Assembly (NCBI GenBank): GCA_003864495.1 | Contig: ML133420.1 | Span: forward strand, 2,109,238-2,173,237 | Source of the DNA: Nemopilema nomurai | Lineage: Eukaryota > Cnidaria > Scyphozoa > Rhizostomeae > Rhizostomatidae | Direction: 5' to 3' | Length of the DNA stretch: 64,000 nt | Shown here: positions 59,484 through 64,000 of the stretch, in pieces | Position numbering within the stretch: position 1 is the stretch's first letter | Layout of the letters: the number at the start of each line of letters is the position of its first letter | Position numbers and translations under genes: made by a program | Notes under the pieces: generated by a model | Told to the model about the DNA's origin: nothing | The model's input: the letters and a program-made list of their open reading frames with translations, nothing else | Databases searched by the model: none

Positions 59484-62059
59484 GCAAAAGAAGCAACAAT
59501 CATAATGCCATCATCTGACCACTTCCATTCACTTTTTACCTAGACTAACATAAACATAACTTTTTCACTTAAACTAGACAAATTGCTAAATGATGAATGT
59601 CTAAAAAATGCTACTATTGTCTTAATTTTATCAAATGGATATGGTGCTACCACATAAGCTGTTGCTGATAAAAATGACTGGTTATTCTTTTAAACCAAAG
59701 ACTTTGTTGGCCTAAAAAATGTGCAATCAACTAACTCCATTATTGCTCAGACAATTGAACAGAGTATATTTCCAACAACAGTTTCAAAAATGGATTCACC
59801 TATGCTTTTATAGCAAGAGAATGTTTATAGACATGCAACAGTTTACTGCTCCTTGACACCATAAAGTTTATAAACAGAAATCCTTCTCAAGCCCAAAGGT
59901 TATGTCAATCAAGTCAAGTCTAGTTTAGGTGGTTACATCAAAACATTTACTTCAAGGCATGCAGCCAACCATTGTGCTGTTTTCTAAATAAGACCAAACA
60001 TCTTATTCAAGAAATGCAAGTCTTGACCTTCAACTAATAATGCTAAGAGGCTTAGTTGCTAAGAGGTCTAGTTATGAACAAGCCTAATTGCATAACTACT
60101 TGAGAATCATTGTTTACATCCCTATGGATCCTGAAAAAAGCTTTTCAATTTCCCTGCCTGTTTTTGTTATGCAAGACACGCATTATCATGCAATCTTTTT
60201 TGGTACAATTGATTGTAATTAGTTATCTTCCCTCCTTTTATGCACCAATGCATACACTACCCAACTCAAAGTTACATATTTCCCTGATAACATAAATCCC
60301 TTCTTTTTAAATCTAGGACAAACTACAAAGCATTTCTTAATAAATCTAATGGTTCTAAGGTAATAGTGATTTGCTTTAACTTCAATAAATGCAACAACAC
60401 GTCCCAAATTATTTCAACTCAATCATCAATATATTATGCAACTTTTAGTCCTAGGTATTTTTGTTACATAATAATGATATTAGCAATGGTAGTAGAGTCT
60501 GATGTTTTGTGATCTTTCAATGGCGAGTCTGCCCCATTTTGTAAGTATCAAAACTCTTTGTGAACAGCTGACAGAGAGCACAACCACCATTTCATATATG
60601 TTAAGCACTTACAAATCCCTTACTGTGAGAACACAAGTCATTTGCACTTATTAAACAATTCAACAATTACCATCTGGCCTGCATATGGGTCTTGCATGCA
60701 TCCTGCAGTATAGAAAACTCAAGTGCCCAGCCTCTGTCAATGTCAAGTGGAACAGACTTAATACATTCTTAATTTGCAGTTTCTTTTCATGTCAAGGACT
60801 CCCTATCCGTATCAGGAAAACAAAAGTACACTTAAATTCTATTTCAAGGCCGACCAAACAAATGATTTGACGCAGTTCAGTGACTAGCTTTTAACACAGA
60901 GGCAGGATGATCACCAATAATGGACTTAGGATCGTTATCCAGCAATCCAGCTAAATCGCAGGCGACCATAACGTTTCCTATATCCTTGGCGGCAAGCATT
61001 GATAACACGTAACGAATGCTCCGGGTGCTGCCAGAATTAAAGAACTACTGACCACGTGGCGTGGGGTTTTGCAGCATAAATATATCGCTTTATATTTTTC
61101 ATAACTTGCCAAGAAACATATTCAAGTGCTTTCTTGTTTCAAAAATCTCAAATTTGAGGTCAAATAATGCCTTATCAAGTTGCCATATCAAGAGGAACCA
61201 ATGAAGTTTAACACCTTCTCCAGCTCCAAAATTAAATTTATGTGGAAAAAAAAAATTCCCAGTCCATCTTCCAACAAAAAAAGTCAATTTTCACGCGCAG
61301 TGAGCAATGAATGGAAAGTTGCCCCAATTTTGACCGACTTAAAGGGCATCGCGTGTTTGCCTCAAAAGGGTTCTGGCGCACCAGGACATAATCATCCACG
61401 TGGGCCTTGCGTGAATTGCGTAATTTGTAATTCGTTTCTCAAAATTTTTAACCGGCTGGTTCCCTCACAAAAGCATTTTTCTGACTCTTGCTGCGCTCAA
61501 GCAATTATGAAAAAAATTATTCTGATAGGGAAAACAATTTTCAACCCTAGTTTAACCAAAAACAGGAAAATATGGGCTTGTAGAATGGGAAAATATGAAG
61601 AAAACGGTAAAAAGGATTATTTTTGCATCGATGTATGATAGGTCCTAGAAATGCAAACTATTTAGTAGAAACCATTGGTCACGCCACAATCCTTTCAAAA
61701 ACCGAACACAGCGCCAGCGGCCTATATTGCGTGAAGTGCAAAGTTCAAAAACGTCCCAAAAAAGGACATGTGGTGAATCTCATGTTGAAAGTGACGCATC
61801 AAAAGCATAATTGTAGCTATAGGTTTTCTTAAAATTATACGGAAATAGAATTTAGTTAGGGCTAATCATCATCAAGAAAATTTGAGATATGAAAATATTT
61901 TCCTACCAATCATGGCACGCTTATTAACTTGTTTACAGCCAAAATAATTTTGCCATCTGTTTTCGGACAAAAACCATCAATTTCAGCGAGGGATATTAAT
62001 TTAAAAAATTAAATTCTAAAGAAATTAATCAACGCGTGAATAGAATTTCCAATACTCAC
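59484..62059. other. Presumed first CLUH intron
   Basis: No conserved coding sequence was recognised. A plus-strand pair of frames at 61180-61832 contains several Cys (CVNCVICNSF, CVKCKVQKRPKKG) but matches no family I know and has no matching splice context that I can support. Confidence 0.4.
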
Positions 62060-62470
62060 GTACCTCAGATAATACTAAAACCACGTTCACGCCACAAACA
62101 TTACACAACATAGGCCTATTCCAAAGGTGAAGTCTTCCCGTGTTCACACTTTGCAGGTAAGGAATTGTAATAATCAGCCACTTCGACGACCTTTCTTTCC
62201 TGTACGTGTCAGAACATTCAATACAGGCTGGCAGTTTAAAATGTTTGTAGGTTCTCCACACTTATCGACTTGCAGGGTCAGGGCAGTGCTTAGCCGCTTG
62301 CCTTGTACTTCTCACGTGTGCGCTCAAGTGACTAAAGAGCATACCCGTTACCAGGCTAAATCGCTCTCTCATTGGCTGGCAGCTTCGCTGTATGATAATT
62401 GGACAGGATCGAAAGAGTGTGTGTCACTCCTCCGCAACTCCGTCACAATCAGGTTCCCAGGGAAGTAGAG
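62060..62470 (-). promoter_or_regulatory. Possible CLUH promoter and non-coding first exon
   Basis: This is the most GC-rich stretch upstream of CLUH. On the minus strand it has a CCAAT box (GCCAGCCAATGAGAG, about 62368-62382) and about 310 bases further on the donor-like TACGTGAGTATT (GT at about 62060-62059). This would fit a short first exon spliced to 59481. Inferred from position and motifs only. Confidence 0.3.
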
Positions 62471-64000
62471 GGGCGTGTGCAGGTGGAACAATTCATTTCG
62501 GGCAACTTCAAAAAAGAATCCCAGAACTAAATTAAAGCATGAATGGTTGTCAAAAAGCAAGATCAGCAAAAAGACTGTTGCAACAGGATGATTTTCTTAC
62601 TTTAAAAATCATAACTAAATACCTAAATTTGAACTTAGCTCTTGATAACCCAGTTGCAAAAGGATCCCTAAAATTGCCTGGCATCTTTATTATCACAATA
62701 TGAAGCTTTGTATCGTTAGTATCGTAGTATCATTAGTTTAACTATGGCTAGCCTTTATCATCAGACGGTTGAAAACATCATTTATCAATTAGCCTGATGC
62801 AATTTTATCTGCAACGTAATAAAATTCTGCTATTTTTGTTGACTCGACCTCATTCTCTTTATCGTCTCAGTACAAAAAGTTTTATACTGCAGCAAAATCT
62901 ACCATATAAAGTAATATAGTTAATTTCTCCTCCAAAGAAAAATCCTTTGTGACAAAACTACGACAAATTGAGAATATATGTACGTGGGCCCCTTCTTTGT
63001 TAATTATGAACAAATGCGTGCATTGAGAAAATGAAAATAAAAACTGAACAAAATCGAAGAATAGTGGCTATTTCATTTGTATTTCACAAATTACGAAGAG
63101 TGACAGATAAATATGAATAAGTGCTAAAACTAATTACACCAAAAGAACCCCGCAAAAAGTAAATATTTGTCTGGAAAGAAAAATTGATTGAGCTCGAATA
63201 GATGTGGTGAGAAAAACCTTTGATGAATTTGATGAAATGTGTAAAAGCTGAAGGACAATATTCAGTTTTTGGGCCTGAAAAATGCAAATGGTGAAATTCA
63301 AATGTTTAATGACTATTATTGCAAGACATCGTATGAAGACAGATTGGTGGTGAGCTTTCGCAATCGATATAATAGAAACTTTTTTCTTCTTCGATTTTTA
63401 ACAAATGGTGCATAAAAATTTCGAGCTAAATCGTTATATCCTTCACGATTCGCTGCTTTCGTCATAGGAGCACTCTTTTAAAACATCCACACGGTGCCTT
63501 CAGTTTAAAAGAATGGGACATGATACAGTAAAACCCTAACGATGACCAAAAACACGGGAGGAGTGCCTTCATTTTCTTCTCTAGGCATCATTGACAACTC
63601 TATAGCAAGTATTTATACCAGTTAGGTTACTCTACAATACAGCAAGACAACCCCAATATTGTAAATAATTACAATTCATACATACAATTTACAGAAAAAC
63701 ATTGAATACATTTATCGAATGAAAGTTTCCAGTACTGCTGTGAAATGATAATGATTCAATTCATGCAGTTGGAGCTGGGGGTTGCTCCTGATGATCGCCC
63801 TACAAGTAGAAATGAAAGAATAGTGAGTATCGCACAGACTTTTCCAAATCTTCCGAATAAAACAGTGAAAAACAAAGCATCCTGACTCTGGCATTCTAAC
63901 ATTCATCATGATAAGTACTGGGGTCTAGCCACTAGCGTAGCCTGGGCCCTAGTGTTACTGAGATCCTAACATGGCCTGAACCCAGTCCACACACATTGTA
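62471..64000. other. Intergenic, nothing recognised
   Basis: AT-rich sequence with short open frames only; no conserved protein motif, RNA gene or repeat was seen on either strand. Confidence 0.5.

Noticed and set aside
61180..61832. Plus-strand Cys-containing frames upstream of CLUH as a zinc-finger gene
   Set aside because: The two frames are separate, the Cys spacing fits no domain I can name, and no splice sites or homology support a gene.

Overview
This is a eukaryotic nuclear segment, AT-rich, with GT-AG introns, microsatellites, a satellite array and one 862-base assembly gap. The recognisable genes are animal ones: PGAM5, CLUH and a DEG/ENaC-type channel. A TTAA-flanked foldback transposon carries a protein type that I associate with invertebrate genomes. 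A non-vertebrate metazoan, perhaps a cnidarian, fits best, but the phylum is an inference.

Layout. Bases 1-707 (minus strand) hold the 5' part of a DEG/ENaC channel gene whose reading frame is broken at least twice. PGAM5 (plus strand, 2914-7542) is complete in four exons, and its first intron carries a 1.9-kb transposon with ~600-bp terminal inverted repeats. From 7.6 to 14.0 kb I see no gene, only a 212-bp tandem duplication and some motif clusters. From about 14.0 to 24.06 kb lies a homogeneous satellite of ~176-bp monomers (about 57 copies). From 24.06 to 36.54 kb is a mosaic of partial duplications of CLUH. It contains four extra copies of a three-exon TPR cassette and two extra copies of one upstream exon, interrupted by the gap (29226-30087) and by a second short satellite array (30088-31140).

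From about 37.4 to 59.5 kb on the minus strand is a nearly complete CLUH gene. I could place 43 coding exons, of which 40 consecutive junctions keep frame. Two places fail: between exons 14 and 15, where a conserved exon is missing, and in exon 41, which has an internal frameshift. The last exon is uncertain. Upstream of CLUH (59.5-64 kb) I see a likely 5'UTR intron and a possible promoter but no other gene.

Function. PGAM5 (mitochondrial Ser/Thr phosphatase) and CLUH (cytosolic binder of mRNAs for nuclear-encoded mitochondrial proteins) both serve mitochondrial homeostasis. Whether their adjacency matters is unknown. The most unusual feature is the satellite/duplicon complex directly 3' of CLUH. 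It repeatedly presents a 64-codon, phase-neutral TPR cassette with intact splice sites on the same strand as the parent gene.
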